A DNA stretch of 64,000 bases from Parabacteroides sp. (GCA_019417325.1 DXVO01000026.1:22610-86609), one strand, 5' to 3'. Shown: positions 32,890-42,021, counted from the stretch's first letter. The notes: generated by a model not told the origin, from the sequence alone. A program made the numbers and translations.

Positions 32890-35154
32890 ATGTCAGAACA
32901 AAACTACATTCACATCACCGGTGCCCACGAGAACAACCTAAAGCATATCTCCCTGAAAATACCTAAAAAGCAGATTTCCATATTCACCGGAGTATCCGGT
33001 TCCGGGAAATCTTCTTTGGTATTAGATACGATAGCAGCCAGTTCACGGCGCGAACTCAATGAAACATTTCCCAGTTTCGTACAACAATACTTGCCCAAGT
33101 ACGGACGTCCGCACGTAGATAAGATAGAGCATCTGCCGGTAGCCATTGTAATAGACCAACGCAAGCCTGCACCGAATGCACGCTCTACGGTTGGGACTTA
33201 CACGGATATTTACTCACTGCTGCGCTTGCTGTTTTCGCGGGTGGGAAAACCGTTTGTCGGTTACTCGGATACGTTCTCATTCAACCATCCGCAGGGACGG
33301 TGTACACGGTGCGACGGATTAGGAGAAGTCCGGGAGCTGGATGTCCACAAGTTGGTCGACTTCAACAAATCACTGAACGAAGAAGACGTTATCCATTACG
33401 TTGCTTTCCAGCCCGGGGAATGGAGATGGATACGGTATGCCAACAGTGGCCTGTTCGACCTGGACAAGAAAATCAAGGATTACAGCAAAGAGGAACTGGA
33501 GCTATTCCTTTATTCCCCGCAAATCCGTTTAAAGAACCCGCCTGCCGGATGGCCCAAAACAGCCAAATACGAAGGACTGGTAACACGCATGTACCGAAGC
33601 ATCATCAACTCCGAAGAAGGCAAACTGCATCAAAAGCTGCTGGAACCCATGGTTACAATGGGCACTTGCCCGGATTGCAACGGCGCACGGCTCAACCCCA
33701 CCGTACTCTCCTGCCGTATCGGAGGCAAAAACATAGCAGAGGTAACCCGGATGTCTATCCCCGATATCCTGCAATGGCTGGAAAACATCCACGACCCACT
33801 CTCTGCAGACCTGAAACAGGCAATCGCCGGACGCCTGTCTGCCTTGGAAGAAATAGGGCTGGGCTATCTGACGCTCGAACGCAATATGGGAACCCTCTCC
33901 GGCGGAGAAGCCCAACGCTGCAAAATAGCCAAATACATCAACTCCTCCCTATCGGATATGCTGTATGTACTGGACGAACCCAGCGTAGGACTGCACAGCC
34001 ACGACATACACCTGCTGAAAGCCTCCGTCCGCAAACTGCGCGACCACGGCAATACCGTCCTGCTGGTAGAGCATCACAAAGAAATGATACAAATAGCCGA
34101 CCACATCGTAGATATGGGCCCCGGCTCGGGAATGGACGGCGGACAAGTCCTGTATGAAGGCACCTACGCCGGACTCCTAAAAAGCCAAACACTGACAGGA
34201 CAGATGATAGCCGAGAAATCCCCGCTAAAAAAGTCAGTCCGCCCCCCTTCCAGTTGGTACACATTGGAACATGCCGGCGAACACAACCTGAAAGACCTCA
34301 CCGTCCGCTTCCCCTTAGGCATCCTCACCGTTATTGCAGGGGTAGCCGGTTCCGGTAAAAGCTCATTGATGGAATGTTTCCGGAATACGTATCCGGAAGA
34401 AGTAATCTATATCAGCCAGAAGAATATAGGCATCAGCCTACGTTCCACCCCGGCTACCTATCTGGGCGTTGCCGACGACATACGCAAGTTGTTTGCCAAA
34501 CAGAATAAAGCAAGCCTCAACCTGTTCAGCTTCAACGGCAAAGGGGGATGCCCCGTCTGTGGCGGGAAAGGGGTTATCGTATCCGACATGGCTTTTATGG
34601 ATGCCATCGAAACGGTATGCGAGGCTTGCGGCGGACTCAGATACTCCCCGGAAGCCTTGCAATACACGGTAGAAGGATTGAACATTGCAGAAGTCATGGA
34701 CCTGACCGTCCGGAAAGCCTCCCTTCGTTTTGCCGGTACGGTTATCGAAGAAAAGCTACGTCCCCTTATGCTGGTAGGACTCGGCTACCTGCATCTGAAC
34801 CAGGCGCTTTCAACCCTTTCGGGCGGAGAGTTGCAACGGGTAAAACTGGCCTCTTACCTCAACAACAAGGGCAGCCTGTTTATTCTGGACGAGCCGACAG
34901 ACGGATTGCATGTAAAAGACATCCACCACATCATCAACCTGTTCGACTCTATGGTGGAGCAGGGAAATACCATTTTCCTGATTGAGCATAACCTCGACGT
35001 CTTGAAAGCAGCCGACTACGTCATCGAACTGGGTCCCGGAGGAGGCGAAAGAGGCGGGCAACTGCTATTCGCTGGCACGCCATCCGATATGCTGGATTGC
35101 AAGAAATCAGTCACAGCAAGCTATCTGAAACAGGAATTACCCCCGCTTCGATAG
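32890..35154 (+). CDS. UvrA2-like ABC ATPase
   Basis: 754 residues, shorter than repair UvrA (about 940). Two ABC ATPase modules: Walker A GVSGSGKSS near 36 and GVAGSGKSS near 475, signatures LSGGEAQR and LSGGELQR, Walker B VLDEPSVGL and ILDEPTDGL. Zinc-finger pairs CTRCDGLG, CPDCNGAR, CPVCGGKG and CEACGGLRYS are present. The region between Walker A1 and the first zinc site is short, so the UvrB-binding domain appears missing, as in UvrA2/DrrC-type proteins linked to drug or DNA-damage tolerance. It is probably not the main excision-repair UvrA. Base composition is visibly more GC-rich than in the genes to the left. Confidence 0.88.
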   Translation: MSEQNYIHITGAHENNLKHISLKIPKKQISIFTGVSGSGKSSLVLDTIAASSRRELNETFPSFVQQYLPKYGRPHVDKIEHLPVAIVIDQRKPAPNARSTVGTYTDIYSLLRLLFSRVGKPFVGYSDTFSFNHPQGRCTRCDGLGEVRELDVHKLVDFNKSLNEEDVIHYVAFQPGEWRWIRYANSGLFDLDKKIKDYSKEELELFLYSPQIRLKNPPAGWPKTAKYEGLVTRMYRSIINSEEGKLHQKLLEPMVTMGTCPDCNGARLNPTVLSCRIGGKNIAEVTRMSIPDILQWLENIHDPLSADLKQAIAGRLSALEEIGLGYLTLERNMGTLSGGEAQRCKIAKYINSSLSDMLYVLDEPSVGLHSHDIHLLKASVRKLRDHGNTVLLVEHHKEMIQIADHIVDMGPGSGMDGGQVLYEGTYAGLLKSQTLTGQMIAEKSPLKKSVRPPSSWYTLEHAGEHNLKDLTVRFPLGILTVIAGVAGSGKSSLMECFRNTYPEEVIYISQKNIGISLRSTPATYLGVADDIRKLFAKQNKASLNLFSFNGKGGCPVCGGKGVIVSDMAFMDAIETVCEACGGLRYSPEALQYTVEGLNIAEVMDLTVRKASLRFAGTVIEEKLRPLMLVGLGYLHLNQALSTLSGGELQRVKLASYLNNKGSLFILDEPTDGLHVKDIHHIINLFDSMVEQGNTIFLIEHNLDVLKAADYVIELGPGGGERGGQLLFAGTPSDMLDCKKSVTASYLKQELPPLR

Positions 35155-35212
35155 CAGTTATACCAAATATCTTACTACATTTAACGCCAGATGTGAATAA
35201 AAAACGAACAAG

Positions 35213-37051
35213 ATGAACCGAAATCTATATCTAAGCATACTCTTAGCTTTATTCTCCAAAAGCTCCGCAACAGCAGAGACTATACAGATTGAGCCTGCTT
35301 TCTGGTGGAGTGGAATGAAGAACCCGGAATTGCAACTGATGGTTTACGGGACGAACATCTCCGGCTACAGTCCGGAGATTGACTATCCGGGTATTCGCAT
35401 TACCCGTACCGTAACTTTGGACAATCCGAACTACCTCCTGCTCTACCTCGACCTTGCCGGGGCTAAACCGGGCAACTTCAATATCACTTTCAGGAAAGGG
35501 GAAGTTTCTATTTCCTACCCCTATGAACTGAAAAAACGCAAAAAGAACGCTTCCGCCGTAAAAGGCTTCGATTCATCGGACGTTATCTACCTGATTATGC
35601 CCGACCGCTTCGCCAAAGGAAATCCGGGAAATAATGTCATCCCCATGCGGATGCCCTATAAAGTAGACCGGGAAGACCCGGGAGCACGCCACGGGGGCGA
35701 CCTGGCAGGTATAGAAAACCATTTGGATTATATCGAGGACTTAGGCGTTACCACCCTTTGGCTCACTCCTGTCCTGGAGAACGATATGGAAGGCCATTCC
35801 TATCACGGATATGCCATCACCGACTTCTACAAGGTGGACGCCCGCTTCGGAACGAACGATGACTATCTCCATCTGATAAAGAAAGCCCACCGGAAAGGAT
35901 TGCGGGTAATCATGGATATGGTGTTCAACCATTGCGGCAGTTCGCATCCCTGGGTACAGGAAATCCCCTGTCACGACTGGTTCAATAATCCGGGCCACTT
36001 CGTTCAGACGAACCACGACAAGGAAGTCTTCTTCGACCCCTACGCCTCGAAGTACGACCTCGATACAATGACCGACGGCTGGTTTGTACAGTCCATGCCC
36101 GACCTGAACCAGAAAAATCCGCACGTTGCCCGTTACCTCATCCAGAACTCTATCTGGTGGATTGAATATGCGGGCATCAACGGCATCCGGCAAGATACCT
36201 ATCCCTATGCCGACGTGGATATGATGCGGGAATGGTGCATGGAAGTAATGAACGAATACCCCGACTTCAATATCGTAGGGGAAGCATGGATGAACCACAC
36301 CATCGGCTCCGCCTTCTGGCAAAGAGGCAGCCGGTTGAATAAAGGGAAAAACACCCACCTCAAATCGGTCATGGATTTCCGCCTGCTGAATATTGCCGGC
36401 AAAGCGTTCCACGAAGAAACGACCTGGGCCGGCGGGCTGCATACCTTGTTCGAGCATTTATGCTACGACTTCGTATATCCGGATATCTACAACGTATTAC
36501 GTTTCTTCGAGAACCACGATACGGACCGCTTCCTGCCGGGCATGCCGGAGAATCTGGATGCCTTCAAGCAAGCCATCACCTTCCTGCTGACCATTCCGGG
36601 CATCCCCCAGCTTTACTACGGGCAAGAATTACTGATGAACGGAAGCAAAGAAAACGGCGACGGGTACATCCGCCGCGACTTCCCCGGTGGCTGGGCTGAA
36701 GACGAAAAGAACCAGTTTGAAGCCTCCGGACGCACCGACATACAGAATGAAGCATGGAACTTTATGCAGAAGCTGTTGAAATGGCGGAAAGGGAATGACA
36801 TCATAGCCAAAGGCAAAATGAAGCACTTCATGGTAAACCAGAGTGTATATGTATACGAACGCCGCTTCAACAGGAAAAGCATAGTGATTATGATGAACGG
36901 AAGCAGCCGGGAAGTCAGCCTCCCGTTAGACCGCTATGCGGAAATCCTGCACAGGAAGAAGAAAGGCAGGGATATTATCACAGGAAAGACGGTTCATCTG
37001 ACACAGCCCGTCGAACTCCTGCCGAAAGACATCCTGATACTCGAACTGTAA
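35213..37051 (+). CDS. GH13 alpha-amylase/neopullulanase, exported (SusA-like)
   Basis: 612 residues with an N-terminal signal peptide (hydrophobic core to about residue 20). The cyclomaltodextrinase-type N-terminal beta domain (about 25-115) contains EPAFWWSGMKNPELQLMVYG. The (beta/alpha)8 GH13 domain has DMVFNHCG, nucleophile Asp in GIRQDTYPYAD, acid Glu in IVGEAW and FFENHDTDRF. A C-terminal beta domain follows. Related to periplasmic neopullulanase SusA, which cuts alpha-1,4 bonds of maltooligosaccharides. No susCD genes are adjacent, so it is a stand-alone starch enzyme. Confidence 0.92.
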   Translation: MNRNLYLSILLALFSKSSATAETIQIEPAFWWSGMKNPELQLMVYGTNISGYSPEIDYPGIRITRTVTLDNPNYLLLYLDLAGAKPGNFNITFRKGEVSISYPYELKKRKKNASAVKGFDSSDVIYLIMPDRFAKGNPGNNVIPMRMPYKVDREDPGARHGGDLAGIENHLDYIEDLGVTTLWLTPVLENDMEGHSYHGYAITDFYKVDARFGTNDDYLHLIKKAHRKGLRVIMDMVFNHCGSSHPWVQEIPCHDWFNNPGHFVQTNHDKEVFFDPYASKYDLDTMTDGWFVQSMPDLNQKNPHVARYLIQNSIWWIEYAGINGIRQDTYPYADVDMMREWCMEVMNEYPDFNIVGEAWMNHTIGSAFWQRGSRLNKGKNTHLKSVMDFRLLNIAGKAFHEETTWAGGLHTLFEHLCYDFVYPDIYNVLRFFENHDTDRFLPGMPENLDAFKQAITFLLTIPGIPQLYYGQELLMNGSKENGDGYIRRDFPGGWAEDEKNQFEASGRTDIQNEAWNFMQKLLKWRKGNDIIAKGKMKHFMVNQSVYVYERRFNRKSIVIMMNGSSREVSLPLDRYAEILHRKKKGRDIITGKTVHLTQPVELLPKDILILEL

Positions 37052-37096
37052 AAGCCGTCAAGCCGCATACAGAAAACAACAGGCGAGTTTCATCAC

Positions 37097-37202
37097 ATTA
37101 CTGAACGCAGACAACGCAGAATACGCAGATTTACGCAGACTAATTTATTTTAATTATTATCTGCGTTTGTCTGCGTATTCTGCGTCGTCTGCGTTCGGTA
37201 AT
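37097..37202. repeat. 106-bp hairpin of ACGCAGA units
   Basis: Left arm 37097-37139 and right arm 37160-37202 are inverted repeats (38 of 43 positions match) around a 20-base AT-rich loop. Each arm is itself a short tandem array of ACGCAGA units with 8-9 base period. No ORF lies inside. It is between the amylase and sufD 3' ends. The units resemble the CGCGGAT units that bound the GxxExxY gene 1.4 kb away. Confidence 0.85.
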
Positions 37203-37220
37203 ATCTTTTGCTTAGGATAC

Positions 37221-38564
37221 TTACTTACAAATCCGGCATCCGGCACAGCGTGCCAACTCGCCACGGAAACGCTTCTCCACCAATTTGTGCAGGCGGTCTT
37301 TCAACGCATCCATCCGCACATAATCGATTACATCGGAAGTAAAGGCAACACTCAGCAACATACGTGCCTCGTCGCGGGGAATACCACGGCTCTGCATATA
37401 GAACAGGGCATTTTCGTCCAACTGTCCTGTAGTCATGCCATGCGAGCATTTCACATCATCGGCATAGATTTCCAACTGGGGCTTGCTGTACATGCGGGCT
37501 TCGCGGGTTGCACAGAGGTTGCGGTTGGTCTGGTAAGCAGCCGTTTTCTGTGCGCCTTCCTTCACCAGGATACGTCCGCTGAATGCACCTACGGCCTGGT
37601 CGTCGAGGACATTCTTAAACAGTTCGTTGCTGGTACAGTAGGGTGCGGCATGGGTGATATGGCTATAGCTGTCAACCTGCTGTTCCTTATCGAGGATAGA
37701 CATCCCGCAGAGGGTCGCTTCCGCCTGTTCGCCGTTCAGTTCGACATAATAGTTGTTGCGGGTAAGCCCGTTGTTTAGGGTGATACCGTTTACCAGCACA
37801 TTACTGCCTGCCTCCTGTTTCACATGGACGGAAGAGAAACGGGTGGTAGAATCGCTGCTTTCCTCCAAGTCGTAATAATCGAAGTAGGCGCCTTCGCCGG
37901 CAAACACTTCCACCACCTGGGTGGCAAGGAACTTCACATCGTCTATGCTATGGTCGCAAACCAGCAGCTTGGCATTGGACTGTGCTTCCATGATGACAAG
38001 GATGCGGCGGTTTGCCATCGTATCCACATCGCTGCGGAAAATATTGACCAACTGAACCGGACGCTCCACCACAACGCCTTTCGGCACATAGAGCACGAAG
38101 CCGTCCTGTGCCAGCATCGTATTCAGGGCGATAATGCCATCATGTTTCGAAGAGGCCGCCTTGGCATAATAGCGGGCGGCTATCTCGGGATACTGCTCGG
38201 CAAAAGCGTTCAACCCGCCGGCATACACGCCTTCGGGAAGATGGGCTTTCGGCAACATCTTGTCATAGAACGTATCGTTCACCACAAAATAGAGCGAAGT
38301 ACTGAGGTTCGGTACGTCACAGCGGAACACATCGTAAGGATTCACCGGAATGGATAGGCGGTTAATATTCAAACCGTAGTCCGGCGCAAACGACTGTGCC
38401 ACATCGGTATACTTATAATCTTCACTCTTCACCGAAGGGAATCCCACCCGCTCAAAGTCGGCAAAAGCCTCTGCCCTCGGAGCATTCATCACCCCCGCAG
38501 CATGGCGGCAAATCAAGTCCTCACACTGCGCAAAGAGATCGATATATTGTTGTTCTGCTTTCAT
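37221..38564 (-). CDS. sufD: Fe-S cluster assembly protein SufD
   Basis: 447 residues of the SufB/SufD right-handed beta-helix family. C-terminal motifs: EIYADDVKCSHGMTTGQLDE, YMQSRGIPRDEARMLL, followed by the helical end with RFRGELARCAGC. SufD pairs with SufB on the SufC dimer to form the cluster scaffold. The SufD-specific conserved His lies in KCSHG. It is the last gene of the suf block; in the usual order it should follow sufC directly, but a GxxExxY element separates them. Confidence 0.95.
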   Translation of the reverse strand: MKAEQQYIDLFAQCEDLICRHAAGVMNAPRAEAFADFERVGFPSVKSEDYKYTDVAQSFAPDYGLNINRLSIPVNPYDVFRCDVPNLSTSLYFVVNDTFYDKMLPKAHLPEGVYAGGLNAFAEQYPEIAARYYAKAASSKHDGIIALNTMLAQDGFVLYVPKGVVVERPVQLVNIFRSDVDTMANRRILVIMEAQSNAKLLVCDHSIDDVKFLATQVVEVFAGEGAYFDYYDLEESSDSTTRFSSVHVKQEAGSNVLVNGITLNNGLTRNNYYVELNGEQAEATLCGMSILDKEQQVDSYSHITHAAPYCTSNELFKNVLDDQAVGAFSGRILVKEGAQKTAAYQTNRNLCATREARMYSKPQLEIYADDVKCSHGMTTGQLDENALFYMQSRGIPRDEARMLLSVAFTSDVIDYVRMDALKDRLHKLVEKRFRGELARCAGCRICK

Positions 38565-38586
38565 ATGCTATTTAATTTTATCTGTA

Positions 38587-38633
38587 ATGAAGAACCAGGT
38601 TCGCGGATAACGCGGATCGAGCGGATGTTAACG
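38587..38633 (+). repeat. Inverted repeat, sufD side
   Basis: 47 bases, outer ATGAAGAACC end toward sufD, three GCGGAT units inward, ending GTTAACG next to the GxxExxY stop codon. Confidence 0.85.
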
Positions 38634-38635
38634 AA

Positions 38636-39058
38636 TTACTCTTTTTTAATATCATGTCTTTCTTTATATCTGTCATGCAAGTTATTGGCAAAGACTTTCC
38701 ACCTGAATTCAGGGCGTGCGCCAAAGTTCAATAGCAGCCCCACTTCCATATGGGTGGCTTTCAGATAATTCTGTAACTGTATCTCATGTGCTTCCGTAAG
38801 CGTACTTGATGCCTTCAATTCCAGTATGACCTCGTTTTCTACTACCATATCCGCCACATATTTACCTACAACTTCGCCTTTGTAATACACTTCTATCACT
38901 TTCAGGGGCTCACATTTCAACCCCATACTACTAAGTTCCTTGTAAAGAGCATTCTGATACACATTCTCCAGAAAGCCAAACCCAAGCTCATTGTACACAG
39001 CATAAAATGCCGATAATACTTGATCTGTTATTTCCTTACAAAGCAGTTTCATAAACAC
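38636..39058 (-). CDS. GxxExxY-family protein, PD-(D/E)XK nuclease-like
   Basis: 140 residues. The naming motif is GFLENVY (Gly-x-x-Glu-x-x-Tyr) near residues 28-34. A nuclease-like core follows: VADMVVENEVILELKAS, i.e. Asp then Glu-x-Lys, as in PD-(D/E)XK enzymes, with a conserved Gln (EIQLQNYL). The C-terminus GLLLNFGARPEFRWKV is typical. Biochemical function is unknown for the family. It is on the same strand as the suf genes but is bounded by inverted repeats, so it looks like an insert rather than a suf component. Confidence 0.92.
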   Translation of the reverse strand: MFMKLLCKEITDQVLSAFYAVYNELGFGFLENVYQNALYKELSSMGLKCEPLKVIEVYYKGEVVGKYVADMVVENEVILELKASSTLTEAHEIQLQNYLKATHMEVGLLLNFGARPEFRWKVFANNLHDRYKERHDIKKE

Positions 39059-39066
39059 TAATAATC

Positions 39067-39113
39067 CGTTAAAATCCGCCCGATCCGCGTCATCCGCGCA
39101 CCTGGTTCTTCAT
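39067..39113 (-). repeat. Inverted repeat, sufC side
   Basis: Reverse complement of the repeat at 38587-38633 with four mismatches. It lies 13 bases from the sufC stop codon. Confidence 0.85.
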
Positions 39114-39126
39114 ACAACTTTATTTC

Positions 39127-39879
39127 TTAATCCCCCATCTCCTTCTTAATCCAGTCGTAGCCCTTTTCTTCGAGTTCGAGGGCGAGTTCCGGGCCGGCGG
39201 TTTTTACGATGCGGCCTTTGTAGAGGACGTGCACTACATCCGGTTTGATGTAATCCAGCAGACGCTGGTAGTGGGTGATGACGATGGCTGCATTCTCCGG
39301 CGTGCGCAGTTGGTTTACACCGTTGGCTACGATGCGGAGGGCGTCGATGTCCAGTCCGCTGTCCGTTTCATCCAGGATAGCCAGTTTCGGTTCGAGCATC
39401 GCCATCTGGAAAATCTCGTTGCGTTTCTTTTCTCCACCGGAGAAGCCTTCGTTTACGCTGCGGCTTGCCAGCTTGTTGTCCAGTTCGACGATGGCCCGCT
39501 TTTCGCGCATCAGTTTCAGGAAGTCGGTAGCCGATACAGGCTCCAGACCGTTATATTTGCGATGTTCGTTCAAAGCGGCACGCATGAAGTTCACCATGCT
39601 GACCCCCGGAATCTCCACCGGATACTGGAAACTCAGGAAGATACCTTCGCGGCTGCGGTCTTCCGGTTCGAGTTCCAGCAGGTTTTTGCCGTTGAAAATA
39701 ACTTCACCTTCCGTCACTTCGAAAGCCGGATTACCTACCAGCACGCTGCTCAGCGTACTTTTTCCGGAACCGTTCGGTCCCATGATGGCATGTACCTCGC
39801 CCGCCTTCACGGAAAGGTCGATGCCTTTCAATATCTCTTTGCCATTCACGTTGGCATGTAAGTTCTTTATCTCTAACAT
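39127..39879 (-). CDS. sufC: Fe-S assembly ATPase SufC
   Basis: 250-residue ABC-type ATPase of the SufBC2D scaffold complex. Walker A GPNGSGKST near 36, signature FSGGEKKRNE, Walker B LAILDETDSGLD and the H-loop VITHYQRLL. Length matches E. coli SufC (248). It is separated from sufB by an unusual 171-base gap containing short repeats and from sufD by the GxxExxY element. Confidence 0.97.
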   Translation of the reverse strand: MLEIKNLHANVNGKEILKGIDLSVKAGEVHAIMGPNGSGKSTLSSVLVGNPAFEVTEGEVIFNGKNLLELEPEDRSREGIFLSFQYPVEIPGVSMVNFMRAALNEHRKYNGLEPVSATDFLKLMREKRAIVELDNKLASRSVNEGFSGGEKKRNEIFQMAMLEPKLAILDETDSGLDIDALRIVANGVNQLRTPENAAIVITHYQRLLDYIKPDVVHVLYKGRIVKTAGPELALELEEKGYDWIKKEMGD

Positions 39880-39967
39880 CTCTATTGTTATTGCTTGTTA
39901 TACTTCTCGTTACTCTTAACCTCCTCCGGGAAGGGGAATGCCCCTCAACCGGTAAGCTCGCACTATA

Positions 39968-40021
39968 CCTCACCGAGGTGAGGTATCATACATCATGCCG
40001 ATGAGGTATCGTACATCAGGC
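39968..40021. repeat. Palindrome and tandem repeat between sufB and sufC
   Basis: CCTCACC-GA-GGTGAGG palindrome at 39968-39983, then two 20-base copies starting TGAGGTATC at 39979-39998 and 40002-40021 (two mismatches, 23-base period). This is an unusual content for the inside of an operon. Confidence 0.6.
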
Positions 40022-40050
40022 GGGAGAGGCACTGCGTCCCCTTGCCTGTG

Positions 40051-41496
40051 TCAGCCTACGCTTCCCTCCAGGGAGATGGTCAGCAGCTTCTGCGCTTCGA
40101 CGGCAAACTCCATCGGGAGCTTGTTCATCACCTCGCGGGCATAACCGTTTACAATCAGCCCCACGGCTTCTTCGACCGAGATACCGCGCTGTTGGCAGTA
40201 GAACAACTGCTCTTCGCTAATCTTGCTGGTCGTTGCTTCGTGCTCCACAACAGCCGTTTCATTCTGGATATCGGCATAGGGGAACGTATGCGCCCCGCTG
40301 GTGGAACTAAGCAGCAGACTATCGCACTGGCTATGGTTGCGGGCACCCTCGGCACGGGGAGACACCTTCACCAGACCACGGTAACTGTTCTGGCTGTGAC
40401 CGGCGGATATACCTTTCGATACGATGGTACTGCGCGTATTCTTTCCGAGGTGAATCATCTTGGTTCCCGTATCCGCCTGCTGGTAATTGTTGGTAACGGC
40501 GACAGAGTAGAACTCGCCCACCGAGTTATCGCCGGCAAGGATACAGCTCGGATATTTCCAGGTGATGGCGGAACCGGTTTCCACCTGCGTCCAGGATATT
40601 TTACTGCCTTCGCCCTTGCACAGACCGCGTTTGGTAACGAAGTTATAGATACCGCCTTTGCCGTCCTTATCGCCGGGATACCAGTTCTGGACGGTGGAAT
40701 ATTTCACTTCGGCACGTTCCTTGGCCACGATTTCCACAATGGCGGCATGAAGCTGGTTTTCATCACGCATCGGAGCGGTACATCCTTCCAGGTAGCTGAC
40801 ATATGCCTCGTCGTCGGCCACAATCAGGGTACGTTCAAACTGTCCGGTATTAGCCGCATTGATACGGAAATAGGTGGACAATTCCATCGGGCAACGCACG
40901 CCCTTCGGTATGTACACGAAAGAACCGTCCGAGAATACAGCCGAGTTGAGCGCAGCAAAGAAGTTATCGCGGTAACTTACCACGCTGCCCATATATTGCT
41001 GTACCAAATCCGGATGATGCTGGACTGCCTCACTGAAAGAGCAGAAGATAATACCCTTCTCTGCCAGTGTTTCCTTGAAGGTGGTCTTCACGGACACGCT
41101 GTCCATTACGGCATCTACTGCCATCCCGCTCAACTGGGCACGCTCGTGCAAGGGGATTCCCAGCTTGTCGAACGTCTTCATCAATTCGGGGTCTACCTCG
41201 TCGAGGCTTTTCGGGCCTTCTTTTTTCTTCGGGGCGGCATAGTAAATTATATCCTGATAATCTATCGGGGGAATATTCAGATGGGGCCAGGTCGGCATCT
41301 CCAATGTCAGCCAGTGGCGGAACGCCTTGAGGCGGAATTCGAGCATCCATTCCGGCTCGTTCTTCTTGGCAGAAATAATACGGACAGTCTCTTCATCCAA
41401 ACCACGGTGGATTACCTCCGTATCAATATCGGTAACGAAGCCATACTTGTAGTCGCTGGTCGTTACCTCATTTAGTATGTCGTTTGATTCCTGCAT
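40051..41496 (-). CDS. sufB: Fe-S cluster assembly protein SufB
   Basis: 481 residues of SufB beta-helix scaffold protein. Motifs: GVRCPMELSTYFRINAANTG split around the N-part, EGCTAPMRDENQLHAAIVEI (with the sulfur-relay Cys), VQNWYPGD, and C-terminal ATTSKISEEQLFYCQQRG. Receives persulfide sulfur from SufE and builds the cluster with SufC and SufD. It lies 33 bases after cvpA at the end of the rimP-nusA-infB block. Confidence 0.96.
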   Translation of the reverse strand: MQESNDILNEVTTSDYKYGFVTDIDTEVIHRGLDEETVRIISAKKNEPEWMLEFRLKAFRHWLTLEMPTWPHLNIPPIDYQDIIYYAAPKKKEGPKSLDEVDPELMKTFDKLGIPLHERAQLSGMAVDAVMDSVSVKTTFKETLAEKGIIFCSFSEAVQHHPDLVQQYMGSVVSYRDNFFAALNSAVFSDGSFVYIPKGVRCPMELSTYFRINAANTGQFERTLIVADDEAYVSYLEGCTAPMRDENQLHAAIVEIVAKERAEVKYSTVQNWYPGDKDGKGGIYNFVTKRGLCKGEGSKISWTQVETGSAITWKYPSCILAGDNSVGEFYSVAVTNNYQQADTGTKMIHLGKNTRSTIVSKGISAGHSQNSYRGLVKVSPRAEGARNHSQCDSLLLSSTSGAHTFPYADIQNETAVVEHEATTSKISEEQLFYCQQRGISVEEAVGLIVNGYAREVMNKLPMEFAVEAQKLLTISLEGSVG

Positions 41497-41529
41497 ATAT
41501 TTAATTTATAGTGTATTTCTTTTTTGACG

Positions 41530-42021
41530 CTATTTCTCTTCTGTAAACAAATTGTTCGGATAAATGGTTGGAATGATTTTCTCTATCGGGTGATAGAGGC
41601 GGGATTCTACTTTTATCTGACGGGGTATAAGTACCGAGCCGCGGTCTATCAACTCGACGGCATTCAATGCCAGACTGATAAACAGCAACATCATACAGAC
41701 CCCGAACAACCCTCCTGCCAGATGGTTCAACAGACTGAGCGGCGTGGCTCCAACTACCCGGCTGACTATCTCGCCTGCCAACAGCAGGACACCGACTATC
41801 AACAGGAAACCAGCCACATAACTGAGGATGGTGACCCCTTCTTCCGGAAACCACCCCAATGCGACAATATATCCTCGCAGCCATGCCGCAGCTTTTGCAC
41901 AGAAAAAGATACCAACCAAGAGGGCTATAAGCGAAACAACCTGTTTGATGACTCCATCAAACAGGCCTTTCACAAATCCTATCCCTGCCAGACATACGAA
42001 TATAATGTCTAACCAGTTCAT
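41530..42021 (-). CDS. CvpA-family membrane protein
   Basis: 163 residues with four membrane segments, opening MNWLDIIFVCLAGIGFVKG and containing the family pattern KGLFDGVIKQVVSLIALLVG. Named after colicin V production in E. coli; general function unclear. It is 2 bases after the infB stop and 33 before sufB, so it is co-transcribed with translation and Fe-S genes, a recurring order in Bacteroidales. Confidence 0.9.
   Translation of the reverse strand: MNWLDIIFVCLAGIGFVKGLFDGVIKQVVSLIALLVGIFFCAKAAAWLRGYIVALGWFPEEGVTILSYVAGFLLIVGVLLLAGEIVSRVVGATPLSLLNHLAGGLFGVCMMLLFISLALNAVELIDRGSVLIPRQIKVESRLYHPIEKIIPTIYPNNLFTEEK

Larger units (their letters stand above)
38587..39113. mobile_element. 527-bp GxxExxY element with 47-bp inverted repeats
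   Basis: Terminal inverted repeats at 38587-38633 and 39067-39113 match at 43 of 47 positions. Each carries an outer ATGAAGAACCAGGT and an inner run of three CGCGGAT-type units. The only gene inside fills the space between the repeats almost completely: its stop is 2 bases from one repeat and its start 8 bases from the other. The element sits between sufC and sufD. No target-site duplication is evident. Mobility is inferred from structure. Confidence 0.75.

Noticed and set aside
33300..34157. 285-codon plus-strand frame inside the UvrA2-like gene
   Set aside because: Rich in Arg, Pro and Gln with no domain, and the in-register UvrA2 frame is complete with all motifs.
37097..37202. Tandem ACGCAGA units considered as a CRISPR array
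   Set aside because: Units are 7 bases with 1-3 base gaps and form one large palindrome; there are no 25-40 base repeats with unique spacers and no cas gene.
40042..41475. 477-codon plus-strand frame opposite sufB
   Set aside because: It mirrors the complete, well-conserved SufB frame on the other strand and has no recognisable domain; it is a shadow of GC-richer codon use.
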